Shown piece by piece: positions 7,770 to 15,652 of a stretch of DNA of 64,000 nucleotides. Within the stretch, counting starts at the first letter, position 1; the number at the start of each line of letters is the position of its first letter. A program made the translations under genes and the position numbers. Origin of the DNA: Thermoleophilaceae bacterium (GTDB taxonomy: Bacteria > Actinomycetota > Thermoleophilia > Solirubrobacterales > Thermoleophilaceae). Below the pieces are notes generated by a model. That model worked only from the letters and a program-made list of their open reading frames with translations, ran no database searches and was not told the origin of the DNA. The stretch is from positions 105,651 to 169,650 of the forward strand of contig JBBDYQ010000012.1 in assembly GCA_040901445.1 (NCBI GenBank), written 5' to 3'.

Positions 7770-9339
7770 CGCCGACGCCCCGCCCACGTCCCTCCTCCGG
7801 CCGCTGGTGGAGGATCTCCACGCGCGCCGCGACCGCGCACGGCTCGGCGGCGGCGAGGAGAAGATCGCCAAGCAGCACGAGCGGGGCAAGCTCACCGCCC
7901 GCGAGCGCCTCGACCTTCTCATCGACGAGGGCACGTTCACCGAGCTGGGCATCCACGCGCGGCCGCACTTCTCGGCCCGGGCCATGGACGGCAAGGAGGC
8001 CGCCGCCGACGGCGTGGTCACCGGCTACGGCAAGGTCAACGGCCGCAACGTGGCCGTGTGCGCCTACGACTTCACGGTCATGGCCGGCTCGATGGGCATG
8101 ACCGGCGAGCTCAAGGTCGGCCGCCTGCGCGAGCTCGCCCTCACCAAGCGCATCCCGTTCGTCTGGCTGCTGGACTCGGCCGGCGCCCGCATCCAGGAGG
8201 CCGTGGGCTCGCTGTTCGCCGGCTCGGGCCACCTGTTCCGCGAAGAGGTGATCATGAGCGGCGTCATCCCGCAGGTCGCCGCCCTCATGGGCCCGTGCGC
8301 CGCCGGCACCGCGTACATCCCCGGCCTGGCCGACTTCGTCGTGATGGTCAAGGGCCAGGGCTCCATGGCCCTCGCGGGCCCGCACCTCGTGCGCGCCGCC
8401 GTGGGCGAGGACGTCACGCCCGAGGAGCTGGGCGGCTCGCGCGTGCACTGCCGCACGTCGGGCGTGGGCGACATGGAGGTCTCCTCCGACGAGGACTGCA
8501 TCCAGGCCATCAAGGACTACCTCTCCTACATGCCCCAGCACTGCGAGGAGCCGCCTCCGGTGGTCGCGCCGCTCGACCCCCCCGAGCGCATGGACGAGGA
8601 GCTGCTCGACGTGCTGCCGGAGTCCAACCGCAAGCCCTACGACATGTACGGCGTGATCGAGCGGATCGTCGACGACGGCGTCTTCTTCGACGTCAAGAAG
8701 CAGTTTGCCAAGACGATCATCACCGGCTTCGCGCGCATGGGCGGGCGCCCCGTGGGCATCGTGGCCAACCAGCCCAAGCAGCTGGGCGGCATCCTCGACA
8801 ACGACTCCGCCGACAAGGCCGCGAAGTTCGTCAACCTCTGCAACGCCTACGGCGTCCCCCTGCTGTTCCTCATGGACGTGCCCGGCTTCATGGTGGGCAC
8901 CAAGGTCGAGGCCGCGGGCATCATCCGCCACGGCGCCAAGATGCTCTACGCGGTGGCCAACGCCACGGTGCCGAAGATCACGGTGGTCGTGCGCAAGGCC
9001 TACGGCGCCGGCTACTACGTCATGTGCGGCAAGGCCTACGAGCCCGACCTGATCGTGGCCTGGCCGTCCGCCGAGATCAGCGTGATGGGCGCCGAGGGGG
9101 CGGTGGAGATCATCTTCCGCAAGCAGGTGGAGGCGGCGGATGACCCGGCGGCCAAGAAGCAGGAGCTGATCGAGGACTTCCGCAAGATCATCGACGTCTA
9201 CATCGCCGCGGGCAACGACATGATCGACGACGTCATCGACCCGCGTGAGACGCGCCCCACCGTCATCCGGGCGCTCGAGATGGCGGCCGGCAAGAAGGTC
9301 GAGCGGCCGTACAAGAAGTCCGGCGTGGTGCCGGTATGA
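7756..9339 (+). CDS. acyl-CoA carboxylase carboxyltransferase (beta) subunit
   Basis: A 527-residue carboxyltransferase of the propionyl-/methylcrotonyl-/geranyl-CoA carboxylase type. It would transfer CO2 from biotin to an acyl-CoA, making for example methylmalonyl-CoA. The N-terminal crotonase-like half has KLTARERLDLLIDEGTFTEL, GSMGMTGELKVGRL and DSAGARIQEAVGSLFAGSG. The C-terminal half has GRPVGIVANQPKQLGG, LFLMDVPGFMVGTKVE, RKAYGAGYYVMCGKAYEPD and WPSAEISVMGAEGAVEI. No biotin-carboxylase/BCCP subunit is in the window, so the alpha chain must be elsewhere. Start ATG at 7756 lies inside the previous gene. Confidence 0.94.
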   Translation: MSQVDADAPPTSLLRPLVEDLHARRDRARLGGGEEKIAKQHERGKLTARERLDLLIDEGTFTELGIHARPHFSARAMDGKEAAADGVVTGYGKVNGRNVAVCAYDFTVMAGSMGMTGELKVGRLRELALTKRIPFVWLLDSAGARIQEAVGSLFAGSGHLFREEVIMSGVIPQVAALMGPCAAGTAYIPGLADFVVMVKGQGSMALAGPHLVRAAVGEDVTPEELGGSRVHCRTSGVGDMEVSSDEDCIQAIKDYLSYMPQHCEEPPPVVAPLDPPERMDEELLDVLPESNRKPYDMYGVIERIVDDGVFFDVKKQFAKTIITGFARMGGRPVGIVANQPKQLGGILDNDSADKAAKFVNLCNAYGVPLLFLMDVPGFMVGTKVEAAGIIRHGAKMLYAVANATVPKITVVVRKAYGAGYYVMCGKAYEPDLIVAWPSAEISVMGAEGAVEIIFRKQVEAADDPAAKKQELIEDFRKIIDVYIAAGNDMIDDVIDPRETRPTVIRALEMAAGKKVERPYKKSGVVPV

Positions 9340-9372
9340 GGCGCGCGGTCCACCGCCCGCGCCGGTCGCCGA

Positions 9373-9407
9373 CCGACGTTTGCATGAATAGTTCATACAA
9401 ACGTCGG
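9373..9407. promoter_or_regulatory. AT-rich 16-bp dyad upstream of the MDR/BKACE/CaiB operon
   Basis: Arms 9373-9388 (CCGACGTTTGCATGAA) and 9392-9407 are inverted repeats with one mismatch (C83/A97) around TAG. The dyad lies 24-58 nt upstream of the ATG at 9431 and after the stop of the carboxyltransferase at 9339. It could be a terminator for the upstream operon. The AT-rich core (TGAATAGTTCA) and missing U-tract fit an operator better, perhaps for the MerR-type protein at the end of the downstream operon. Confidence 0.6.
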
Positions 9408-9430
9408 AGCGCGCGAGCGAGGCGGGGTGC

Positions 9431-10381
9431 ATGAGGGCCGTCCAGGTCACGCAGACCACCGGCCCGGACGGCCTCGAGATCGCGGACGTGCCGGAGCCCG
9501 CGGGCGACGGCGCCGTGCTCATCGACGTTCGCGCGGCGGGCATCTCGTTCCCGGACCTGCTGCTCAGCCGCGGCCAGTACCAGCTCAAGCCAGACCCGCC
9601 GTTCACGCTCGGCACCGAGGCCGCCGGGGTGGTGCGCACGGCGCCCGAGGGATCCGGCTTCGAGCCCGGCGACCGCGTGGCCGCGTTCGTCTTCGGGGCC
9701 TTCGCGGACGTCTGCACGGGCATGCCGCAGATGACGTTCAAGCTGCCCGAGGAGCTGAGCTTCGAGCAGGGCGCCGGGCTGGTCATGAACTACCACACCG
9801 CCCACTTCGCGCTGTCGCGCCGCGCCGGCCTGCGCGAGGGCGAGACGCTGCTCGTGCACGGAGCGGCGGGCGGCGTGGGCACGGCAGCCATCCAGGTGGG
9901 CAGGGCGCTGGGCGCGCGCGTCGTGGGCGTCGTCTCCACCGAGGAGAAGGAGATGGTGGCGCGCGACGCGGGCGCGCACGAAGTCGTGCGCGCCGACGCG
10001 GAGTGGCCGGAGGCCGACGTGGTGTTCGACCCCGTGGGCGGCGAGCGCCTCGGACAGAGCCTCAAGCGGCTGAAGGCCGAGGGCCGCCTCGTGGTCATCG
10101 GCTTCACAGAGGGACAGATCCCCTCGGTCAAGGTCAACCGCCTGCTGTTTCGCAACGTCAGCCTGATCGGCGCGGCCTGGGGGCACTTCGCGCTCGAGCG
10201 GCCCGACTACGTGCAGGAGGTGGCCACAGACCTCGAGCGGATGGCCGCCGACGGCCACGTGGCGCCGGTGGTCGGCCGCACCTACGCGTTCGACCAGGTG
10301 CCCCAGGCGCTCCACGATCTCGATGAGCGGCGCGCCATAGGCAAGTTGATCCTCGAAGTCGACAAGGAGCCCAGCGCATGA
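9431..10381 (+). CDS. NADPH:quinone oxidoreductase-like MDR family protein
   Basis: A 316-residue zinc-free medium-chain dehydrogenase/reductase of the quinone oxidoreductase or enoyl reductase type. It shows the GroES-like domain (AAGISFPDLLLSRGQYQ, FTLGTEAAGVV), the Rossmann nucleotide motif HGAAGGVGTAAIQVG, and a C-terminal RAIGKLILEV. No zinc-binding cysteines are evident. It heads a four-gene operon and overlaps the BKACE gene by ATGA. A role in reducing an enoyl-CoA or quinone intermediate of that pathway is plausible. Confidence 0.88.
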   Translation: MRAVQVTQTTGPDGLEIADVPEPAGDGAVLIDVRAAGISFPDLLLSRGQYQLKPDPPFTLGTEAAGVVRTAPEGSGFEPGDRVAAFVFGAFADVCTGMPQMTFKLPEELSFEQGAGLVMNYHTAHFALSRRAGLREGETLLVHGAAGGVGTAAIQVGRALGARVVGVVSTEEKEMVARDAGAHEVVRADAEWPEADVVFDPVGGERLGQSLKRLKAEGRLVVIGFTEGQIPSVKVNRLLFRNVSLIGAAWGHFALERPDYVQEVATDLERMAADGHVAPVVGRTYAFDQVPQALHDLDERRAIGKLILEVDKEPSA

Positions 10382-11268
10382 GCTTGGAAGACCCCGTCGT
10401 CATCACCTGCTCGATCTCGGGCGCGATCGCCAACCGCGACCAGTGCCCGGCCATCCCCTACACGCCGGAGGAGTACGCGGCGGAGGCGCGGCGGATCGTG
10501 GACGAGGGCGGCTCGATGATCCACATCCACGCGCGCACGCCCGAGGGCACGCCGTCGTACGAGATCGAGGACTTCCGGGCGATCACCGGCGCGATCCTCG
10601 CCGAGGTCGACGACGTGATCATCAACTACTCCACCGGCGCAATCGGCATCCCGGTGGAGAAGCGCCTGGCCTACCTGCGCGAGCTCAAGCCGGATGTCGC
10701 GGCGCTGAACATGGGCTCGATGAACTACGCCAAGTACTCGCGGCGGCGCAGGGAGTTCGTGTTCAAGACGGTGTTCCAGAACCCGTTCGACGAGATCATC
10801 GAGTTCCTCGAGGCCATGAACGAGCTGGGCATCAAGCCCGAGCACGAGTGCTTCGACCTCGGCCACGTGGGCTCGCTCGCCCCGCTCGTGGACATGGGGG
10901 TGCTCGAGCCGCCGCTGCACGTGGACTTCGTGATGGGCATCGTCGGCGGCATCCCGCCCACGGCCCGCAACCTGGCCGCGATGGCCGACAACGTGCCCGA
11001 AGGCTCGCACTGGGGCGTGATCGGCATCAGCCGCGACCAGTGGATGCTCGTGGCCGCCGCGCTCACGCTGGGCGGCTCCATCCGCGTGGGCCTGGAGGAC
11101 AACTTCTACCTCCCGGACGGGGAGATGGCGCGTTCCAACGGCGATCTCATCGCCAAGGCCCGCCAGATGGCCGAGGACGTCGGCCGCCGTCCGGCCACGG
11201 TCGACGAGGCACGGGAGCTGCTCGGCCTGCCGTCTAAGAGCACCCGGCGCGAGGCGCTCACTCCGTGA
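10378..11268 (+). CDS. BKACE family (beta-keto acid cleavage enzyme, 3-keto-5-aminohexanoate cleavage-like)
   Basis: A 296-residue protein of the DUF849/BKACE family. These Zn-dependent TIM-barrel enzymes condense a beta-keto acid with acetyl-CoA, giving acetoacetate and a new acyl-CoA. The metal-binding HxH is in MIHIHARTPEG. Other family blocks are VIINYSTGAIGIPVEKRL, ALNMGSMNYAK, FDLGHVGSLAPLV and RVGLEDNFYLPDGE. It sits between the MDR reductase and a class III CoA-transferase with 4-nt overlaps on both sides. The substrate within the BKACE family cannot be told from sequence alone. Confidence 0.9.
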   Translation: MSLEDPVVITCSISGAIANRDQCPAIPYTPEEYAAEARRIVDEGGSMIHIHARTPEGTPSYEIEDFRAITGAILAEVDDVIINYSTGAIGIPVEKRLAYLRELKPDVAALNMGSMNYAKYSRRRREFVFKTVFQNPFDEIIEFLEAMNELGIKPEHECFDLGHVGSLAPLVDMGVLEPPLHVDFVMGIVGGIPPTARNLAAMADNVPEGSHWGVIGISRDQWMLVAAALTLGGSIRVGLEDNFYLPDGEMARSNGDLIAKARQMAEDVGRRPATVDEARELLGLPSKSTRREALTP

Positions 11269-12485
11269 GTGCCCTGGAAGGCGTCCGCGTCCTGGACCTC
11301 TCCCGGCTGCTCCCGGGCGGGTACTGCTCGCTCCTGCTCGCCGACTTCGGCGCCGAGGTGCTCAAGGTCGAGGACACCGGCATGGGCGACTACGTGCGCT
11401 GGGCGCCGCCGCACCACGAGGGCGCGGCGCAGTCGGCGTCGGGCGCGCTGTTCCTCGCGCTCAACCGCAACAAGCGCTCGATCCGCCTCAACCTCAAGGA
11501 GGAGCGCGGGCGCGAGGTGCTGCTGCGCCTCGCGCGCGAGTACGACGTGGTGCTCGAGTCGTTCCGGCCGGGTGTGCTCGACCGCCTCGGCGTGGGCTAC
11601 GAGCGCCTGCGCGAGGAGAACCCCGGGCTCGTGTACTGCGCGATCTCCGGCTACGGGCAGGACGGTCCCTACCGCGACCGCTCCGGCCACGACATGAACT
11701 ACCTGGGGCTGGTGGGGCTGCTCGGCCTGACGGGGGAGAAGGACGGCCGGCCGGTCCAGGCGGCGGGCCAGATCGCCGATCTCGGCGGCGGAGCCCTGAT
11801 GGCCGCGTTCGGCATCCTCGCGGCGCTGCGCGAGCGCGACCGCTCCGGCGAGGGCCAGTTGGTGGACGTCTCGATGGCCGACGGCGCGCTGTCCTGGCTG
11901 GCGATGGTGGCCGGCTCGTATCTTTGCGACGGCGTGGTGCCGCAGCGGGGCGGGCTCCCGCTGGCCGGCAGTCTCGTCTGCTACCTGCCCTACCCCTGCA
12001 AGGACGGCTGGGTCTCGCTGGGCGCGCTCGAGCCCAAGTTCTGGCAGGCGTGGTGTCGCGGGGTCGGGCGCGAGGACCTCGTCGAGAGGCAGTTCGAGGC
12101 CCCGGGCTCGGATACGCACGCGGCGGTGGAGCGGATCTTCATGGAGCGCAGCCGCGACGAGTGGCAGGCGTTCGCCTCCGAGCACGACTGCTGCCTCGAG
12201 CCGGTGCTCGACCTCGACGAGGCACTCGACTCCGAGCTCGTGCGCGCGCGCGAGATGGTGGTGGAGCTCGACCAGCCCGGCACGGATGGCGTCCGCCAGC
12301 TCGGCGTGCCCGTGAAGCTCTCGCGCACGCCCGGCGGTGCCCACGCCCCGGGCCCGGTGCTCGGCGAGCACACCGAGGAGGTCCTGCGCGACGCCGGCTA
12401 CTCCGACGAGGAGGTGGCCGCTCTGCTCGAGCGGGGCGCCGCCGCGGGCCCGGCCACCGAGGCCAGCGGGAGCTTCATGGCGTGA
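11265..12485 (+). CDS. CoA-transferase family III (CaiB/BaiF)
   Basis: A 406-residue class III CoA-transferase that would move CoA between two carboxylic acids. It opens with LEGVRVLDLSRLLPGGYCSLLLADFGAEVLKVE in family order and continues with LNRNKRSIRLNLKEERGREV, AISGYGQDGPYRDRSGHD, the probable nucleophilic Asp in SGHDMNYLGL, and GEGQLVDVSMADGALSWL. GTG at 11265 overlaps the BKACE stop by GTGA. Together with BKACE and the MDR reductase it probably activates and degrades a keto or amino acid side-chain compound. Confidence 0.91.
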   Translation: MSALEGVRVLDLSRLLPGGYCSLLLADFGAEVLKVEDTGMGDYVRWAPPHHEGAAQSASGALFLALNRNKRSIRLNLKEERGREVLLRLAREYDVVLESFRPGVLDRLGVGYERLREENPGLVYCAISGYGQDGPYRDRSGHDMNYLGLVGLLGLTGEKDGRPVQAAGQIADLGGGALMAAFGILAALRERDRSGEGQLVDVSMADGALSWLAMVAGSYLCDGVVPQRGGLPLAGSLVCYLPYPCKDGWVSLGALEPKFWQAWCRGVGREDLVERQFEAPGSDTHAAVERIFMERSRDEWQAFASEHDCCLEPVLDLDEALDSELVRAREMVVELDQPGTDGVRQLGVPVKLSRTPGGAHAPGPVLGEHTEEVLRDAGYSDEEVAALLERGAAAGPATEASGSFMA

Positions 12486-13189
12486 GCGCCGCGGCCGACA
12501 ACGGCCTGCTCAAGATGCGCGAGCTGGCGGAGGCGTCGGGCGTGAGCGCCGGCACGATCAAGCACTACCTGCGCGAGGGCCTGCTGCCGGAGCCGGTGCG
12601 CACGTCACGCAACATGGCGTACTACCCGCCGGAGTTCGTCGACCGCATCAAGCTCATCAAGCAGCTCCAGGAGGAGCGCTTCATGCCGCTGCGCGTGATC
12701 AAGACGGTGCTCGAGGACGACCCCGAGCGCGCCCGCGCGCTGGTGGAGCTCGAGGACCGCATCCTGGAACGGGCGCTGGAGGGGGAGAGCAAGCGCGTGT
12801 CGGCGGCGGAGATCGGCCGCCGCTACGAGGTGCCGCACGAGGTGCTCGACCGGCTCGAGGAGCTCGACGTCCTCTCGCCCAACTCGCGGGGTTACGGCGC
12901 GAGCGACGTGAAGATCGTCGAGGCCATCAGCCGCTTCCGCGCGGGTGGATACGACGAGGCCATCGGCTTCACGGTGTACGACACGCTGCGCTACAAGCGT
13001 GCGCTGCAGGAGCTGGTGGAGGAGGAGATCGACGTGCTGATGGAGCGCATGGCCGGTGAGATGCCGGCCGACCGGGCCGCGGACATCGTCGCCGCGGGCG
13101 CCGAGCCGCTCAACGAGCTTATCGCGGCGCTGCACGCCAAGCTGCTGGTGGCGGAGCTGGAACGGCAGCGCGCTGCCCGGCAGCGCTGA
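12482..13189 (+). CDS. MerR-family transcriptional regulator
   Basis: A 235-residue regulator. The N-terminal winged-helix HTH reads MRELAEASGVSAGTIKHYL then REGLLPEPVRTSRNMAYYP, typical of MerR DNA-binding domains. A dimerisation helix follows (FVDRIKLIKQLQEERFMPL), then a long C-terminal region with a second HTH-like stretch (VSAAEIGRRYEVPHEVLDRL). No metal-binding cysteines are present, so an organic or CoA effector is more likely than a metal. GTG at 12482 overlaps the CoA-transferase stop. As last gene in the operon it may control the dyad at 9373-9407. Confidence 0.87.
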   Translation: MSAAADNGLLKMRELAEASGVSAGTIKHYLREGLLPEPVRTSRNMAYYPPEFVDRIKLIKQLQEERFMPLRVIKTVLEDDPERARALVELEDRILERALEGESKRVSAAEIGRRYEVPHEVLDRLEELDVLSPNSRGYGASDVKIVEAISRFRAGGYDEAIGFTVYDTLRYKRALQELVEEEIDVLMERMAGEMPADRAADIVAAGAEPLNELIAALHAKLLVAELERQRAARQR

Positions 13190-13239
13190 GCGCCGGAAGG
13201 CCCGTGCTTCCCGCGGGACCTCAGCCCGGCGCAGGCGCG

Positions 13240-13245
13240 TATTCT
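13240..13245 (+). promoter_or_regulatory. -10 box (TATTCT) of the frameshifted secreted protein
   Basis: TATTCT lies 7 nt before GTG 13253, the standard leaderless spacing in this window. It supports GTG 13253, which begins a signal peptide, as the native start of the following frameshifted gene. Confidence 0.5.
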
Positions 13246-13252
13246 CGGCACT

Positions 13253-13713
13253 GTGAGGCCGGTGCCTCTCCCACTTGTCGCAAGCGCCCTCGCCCTGGTT
13301 GCCGCGGCATGGGGGAGGCGATTGACGAGAGGGCGGTCGGGGCGCCCGGGGCGTCCTCACATGAGGCCGTGTTCTCACAGGAGCCCTACATGGGGGTGTC
13401 CTGCCCGGCGCCGAACACGATCGCGTGCGACCGGGTGGGCCTCAGCGTATGGTTGCGCGAACCCGCTCGCCGCGTGGACGCGACGATCGCGGGACGCCCG
13501 CTGGCCCTCGACGATCCTCAATGGAGCGGGCCCCTCGAGTCGGGGGGACGGCGGATCTTCGCGGGCTTTCTCCAACCGGCCGGCCTCATCGACGGGCCCC
13601 TGCGCGTGGATCGCCCGCCGGTGATCCCGGACGTGCGGCTGCGGATCCGCCGGCACGACGGCAGCGTGGACACGATCGAGACACGCGTCGGGCTGGCTCC
13701 CGGATGGGGATGA
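13253..13713 (+). pseudogene. secreted protein of unknown function, one-base frameshift
   Basis: The start GTG 13253 encodes a clear signal peptide (MRPVPLPLVASALALVAAAW) in one frame. The conserved mature part reads on in the -1 frame from about 13311: VSCPAPNTIACDRVGLSVWL, then RRIFAGFLQPAGL, then VRLRIRRHDGSVDTIETRVG. The switch falls at the G-run 13311-13315, where one additional G would join both parts into a single protein. An alternative start is ATG 13309 (134 residues, no signal peptide). I recognise the Cys-containing mature domain as a type seen in related actinobacteria but know no function. It may be a sequencing indel rather than a dead gene. Confidence 0.65.
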
Positions 13714-13780
13714 GCACGATGGTCGGCCCCCGGCCGCCTGCGCATTGAGCCACGCGCGGCCACCGAGGACACCCCCTTCG

Positions 13781-13804
13781 GCAACAAGCGGGGCCGCTCG
13801 TTGC
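13781..13804. terminator. hairpin between convergent genes
   Basis: GCAACAAGCG (13781-13790) pairs with CGCTCGTTGC (13795-13804) with one A-C mismatch and a GGGC loop. It lies between the plus-strand secreted-protein gene and the minus-strand DUF2804 gene, as expected for a shared terminator. The rest of 13714-13912 shows no coding potential that I can support. Confidence 0.45.
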
Positions 13805-13912
13805 ACTGGGCCCGCCGAGTCCGCGTGACCCTGTGACGAACCCTCTCACCGCAGTACAGATAGAGAGAACATCGGCGGTCGTCCTCGCCGCCGGATGGGG
13901 CTCAACGGCCCG

Positions 13913-14746
13913 CTACCAGCGGGCGTCGTGCTCCTCCATCACGCCGTACCCCGACGCCAGTCGCAGGCCGCCCGGCAGCTCGCCGGCGAACGTCCCGAAC
14001 GGTTGGCGGTACACGTTGCGGAAGACCCCGATGTTGAGGCTGCTCTCCCGCGCGGACCATTCGCTGAACTCCAGCTCGCCGCCCTCGGCGAAGCGCACGC
14101 CGGCCAGGCCCGGGACGAACTCCACCGGGCCCAGCTCGACGGGCGCGCCGTCCACCCACACGGTGCGCTCGGATTCGCTCGGCGCGTCGTGCACGCCGGT
14201 CACGAGGTTCCACGCCACCGCGCTGCCCTCCTCGGTCGAGCCGACCCCGGCGCTCCACTTCCAGACGGTCTCGCGCGCGTGGTAGCCGGCGCTCTCGTCC
14301 ACGAGGCCGGGCAGCTCCACGTCGTGGCGGCGGCCGCCCACTTCCACCATGCCGCGCGCCGTGACCGGGAGCTTCTCGGTCCAGATGTAGCTGCTCCCGC
14401 TCGGCGAGACCACCTCCATCGGCTCGCCGGCCGGCTCCAGCTCGAGAGCGATGTGAACGCCGCGCGCACGGACGTCCAGGCGCCGCCGGTCGAGCGCCAC
14501 GCCGCCGGAGGCGACCACCGTCGTGCGCTCCGCCAGCGGCCTGCCGGGCTCGGCCAGCGCCCACCAGCGGATCGGCAGCGGCCCCACGCGGGCGTCGCCC
14601 GCGCAGAGCATCAGGTCCGGGCCGAACGCGCCGAGGTAGGTCCAGCGCTTGAGCGGCCGCCGGTCCCGCACGCGCGGCATCCGCGCGGGCGGCAGCGCCA
14701 GGCCGACCTCGCGCGCGCCGGGGCCGCGGCGGGGGAGTCCCTCCAT
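13913..14746 (-). CDS. DUF2804 family protein
   Basis: A 277-residue protein matching the DUF2804 family, a beta-rich fold related to lipocalin/AttH-like domains. It contains LKRWTYLGAFGPDLMLCAGDARVGP in family order, a WWALAEPGRPLAERT segment, SYIWTEKLPVTARGMVEV, VWKWSAGVGSTEEGSAVAWNL and a C-terminal YGVMEEHDARW. It has no signal peptide or membrane helices. The biochemical role is unknown. The gene is apparently monocistronic and convergent with the preceding gene. Confidence 0.85.
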   Translation of the reverse strand: MEGLPRRGPGAREVGLALPPARMPRVRDRRPLKRWTYLGAFGPDLMLCAGDARVGPLPIRWWALAEPGRPLAERTTVVASGGVALDRRRLDVRARGVHIALELEPAGEPMEVVSPSGSSYIWTEKLPVTARGMVEVGGRRHDVELPGLVDESAGYHARETVWKWSAGVGSTEEGSAVAWNLVTGVHDAPSESERTVWVDGAPVELGPVEFVPGLAGVRFAEGGELEFSEWSARESSLNIGVFRNVYRQPFGTFAGELPGGLRLASGYGVMEEHDARW

Positions 14747-14789
14747 GGCCGGGCAGGCTATCCGCAGGCGGCCCGCCCCAGCGGGCGGC

Positions 14790-15512
14790 TCAGCGCCGCC
14801 GGCTACGTGGCTTCTTGCAGCGCGTCCGGCTGCGCACGCTTTCGCGCGAGCCGTCCTCGTAGGTGACGCGCGTCGTCACCGTCCAGTAGCGGCGGCACGT
14901 GCGGGGAGTGCTGACGTATCGCCGCCGCACCAGCCGCCGGCCGCTGCGCACGCGGCGCGAGATCGTGCGGATCTTCACCGCGAAGCGCGTGAGAGTGGTG
15001 TTGAACGGCAGCGCCGGGACTTCGGTGGTCAGCTTCCGCCCGCGTAGCGTGCCGCGAAGCAGGAGGTCCTGCCCGATCTCACCCTGGCGCTTGAGATAGA
15101 AGATGATCCCGCCGCGCGTGTTGTAGGCGTAGACGCGGTTCCTGACCGTCATGCCGCCGAGGTCGCCGATTCGCACGACCGTGCTGCCCGTGCCCACGAG
15201 CGAGCGCCGGCAGACCTTGCCCTGGGTCTCGAGGATCTCGCGTGAGTCCGCGCTGCAGCGCCGTACCGCGCGCGTGTCGAAGCGGGTCCCGCGAGCGAAG
15301 TAGATGACGACCTTGCTCGCCGCCTTCGGCACGACCTCGCCCGGGTCCTCGGCCTTCAGCAGCGCACGGATGCCCGTGGCTCCGCCGGGAGTGGTCCTCG
15401 AGTACTCGATGTCCGCCGTCTGCTCGAACTCATCGCTCGCGGCGGCCGGTGCCGCGAGGGCGGCCAGGGCCAGGGTGGTGAGCGCGGCGCCTGTGAGCTT
15501 CGCCGGGGCCAT
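14790..15512 (-). CDS. secreted protein of unknown function, Arg-rich C-terminus
   Basis: A 240-residue exported protein. The signal peptide (KLTGAALTTLALAALAAPAA, cleavage near ASDEF) is followed by an all-beta-looking domain containing CSADSREILETQGKVCRRS, VRNRVYAYNTRGGIIFYLKR and a very basic tail (RSRTRCKKPRSRRR). ATG 15512 is chosen because GGAGG precedes it by 6 nt. ATG 15524 is an alternative. Similar beta-sandwich secreted proteins with Arg-rich ends occur several times in this window. It has no recognised domain. It is divergent from the nitrilase-TetR operon. Confidence 0.75.
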   Translation of the reverse strand: MAPAKLTGAALTTLALAALAAPAAASDEFEQTADIEYSRTTPGGATGIRALLKAEDPGEVVPKAASKVVIYFARGTRFDTRAVRRCSADSREILETQGKVCRRSLVGTGSTVVRIGDLGGMTVRNRVYAYNTRGGIIFYLKRQGEIGQDLLLRGTLRGRKLTTEVPALPFNTTLTRFAVKIRTISRRVRSGRRLVRRRYVSTPRTCRRYWTVTTRVTYEDGSRESVRSRTRCKKPRSRRR

Positions 15513-15623
15513 GCGTGCCTCCATTCGGGAAATCCGTTTCCACATGGGGTAATGATCGGAAGCGGTAGGGGGAAGCTTGAATCGGGGCCGGGATCCCGCT
15601 GTTTGCGCCGGTACACTGCTGGA

Positions 15624-15639
15624 TTGACTCGTCAGTCAA
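15624..15639. promoter_or_regulatory. TetR-type operator TTGACT-N4-AGTCAA
   Basis: TTGACTCGTCAGTCAA has perfect 6-bp arms. It sits between a TACACT -10 box (15611-15616) and the Shine-Dalgarno GGAGG (15642-15646) of the nitrilase gene. This places it across the start of transcription, where a repressor would block initiation. TGACT/AGTCA arms are common for TetR-family repressors, and a TetR gene is second in this operon, so autoregulation is likely. Confidence 0.65.
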
Positions 15640-15652
15640 CCCGGAGGAACTG

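Noticed and set aside
7741..9786. Very long open frame on the minus strand opposite the carboxyltransferase gene
   Set aside because: It is low-complexity, His/Ala/Arg-rich, and produced by the codon bias of the strongly recognisable carboxyltransferase on the plus strand. Similar antisense frames occur opposite most genes here, for example 39422-41671.
15528..15541. Dyad GGAAATCCGTTTCC upstream of the secreted-protein gene
   Set aside because: The arms are 5 bp and close to chance for a promoter region; not strong enough to list as an operator.
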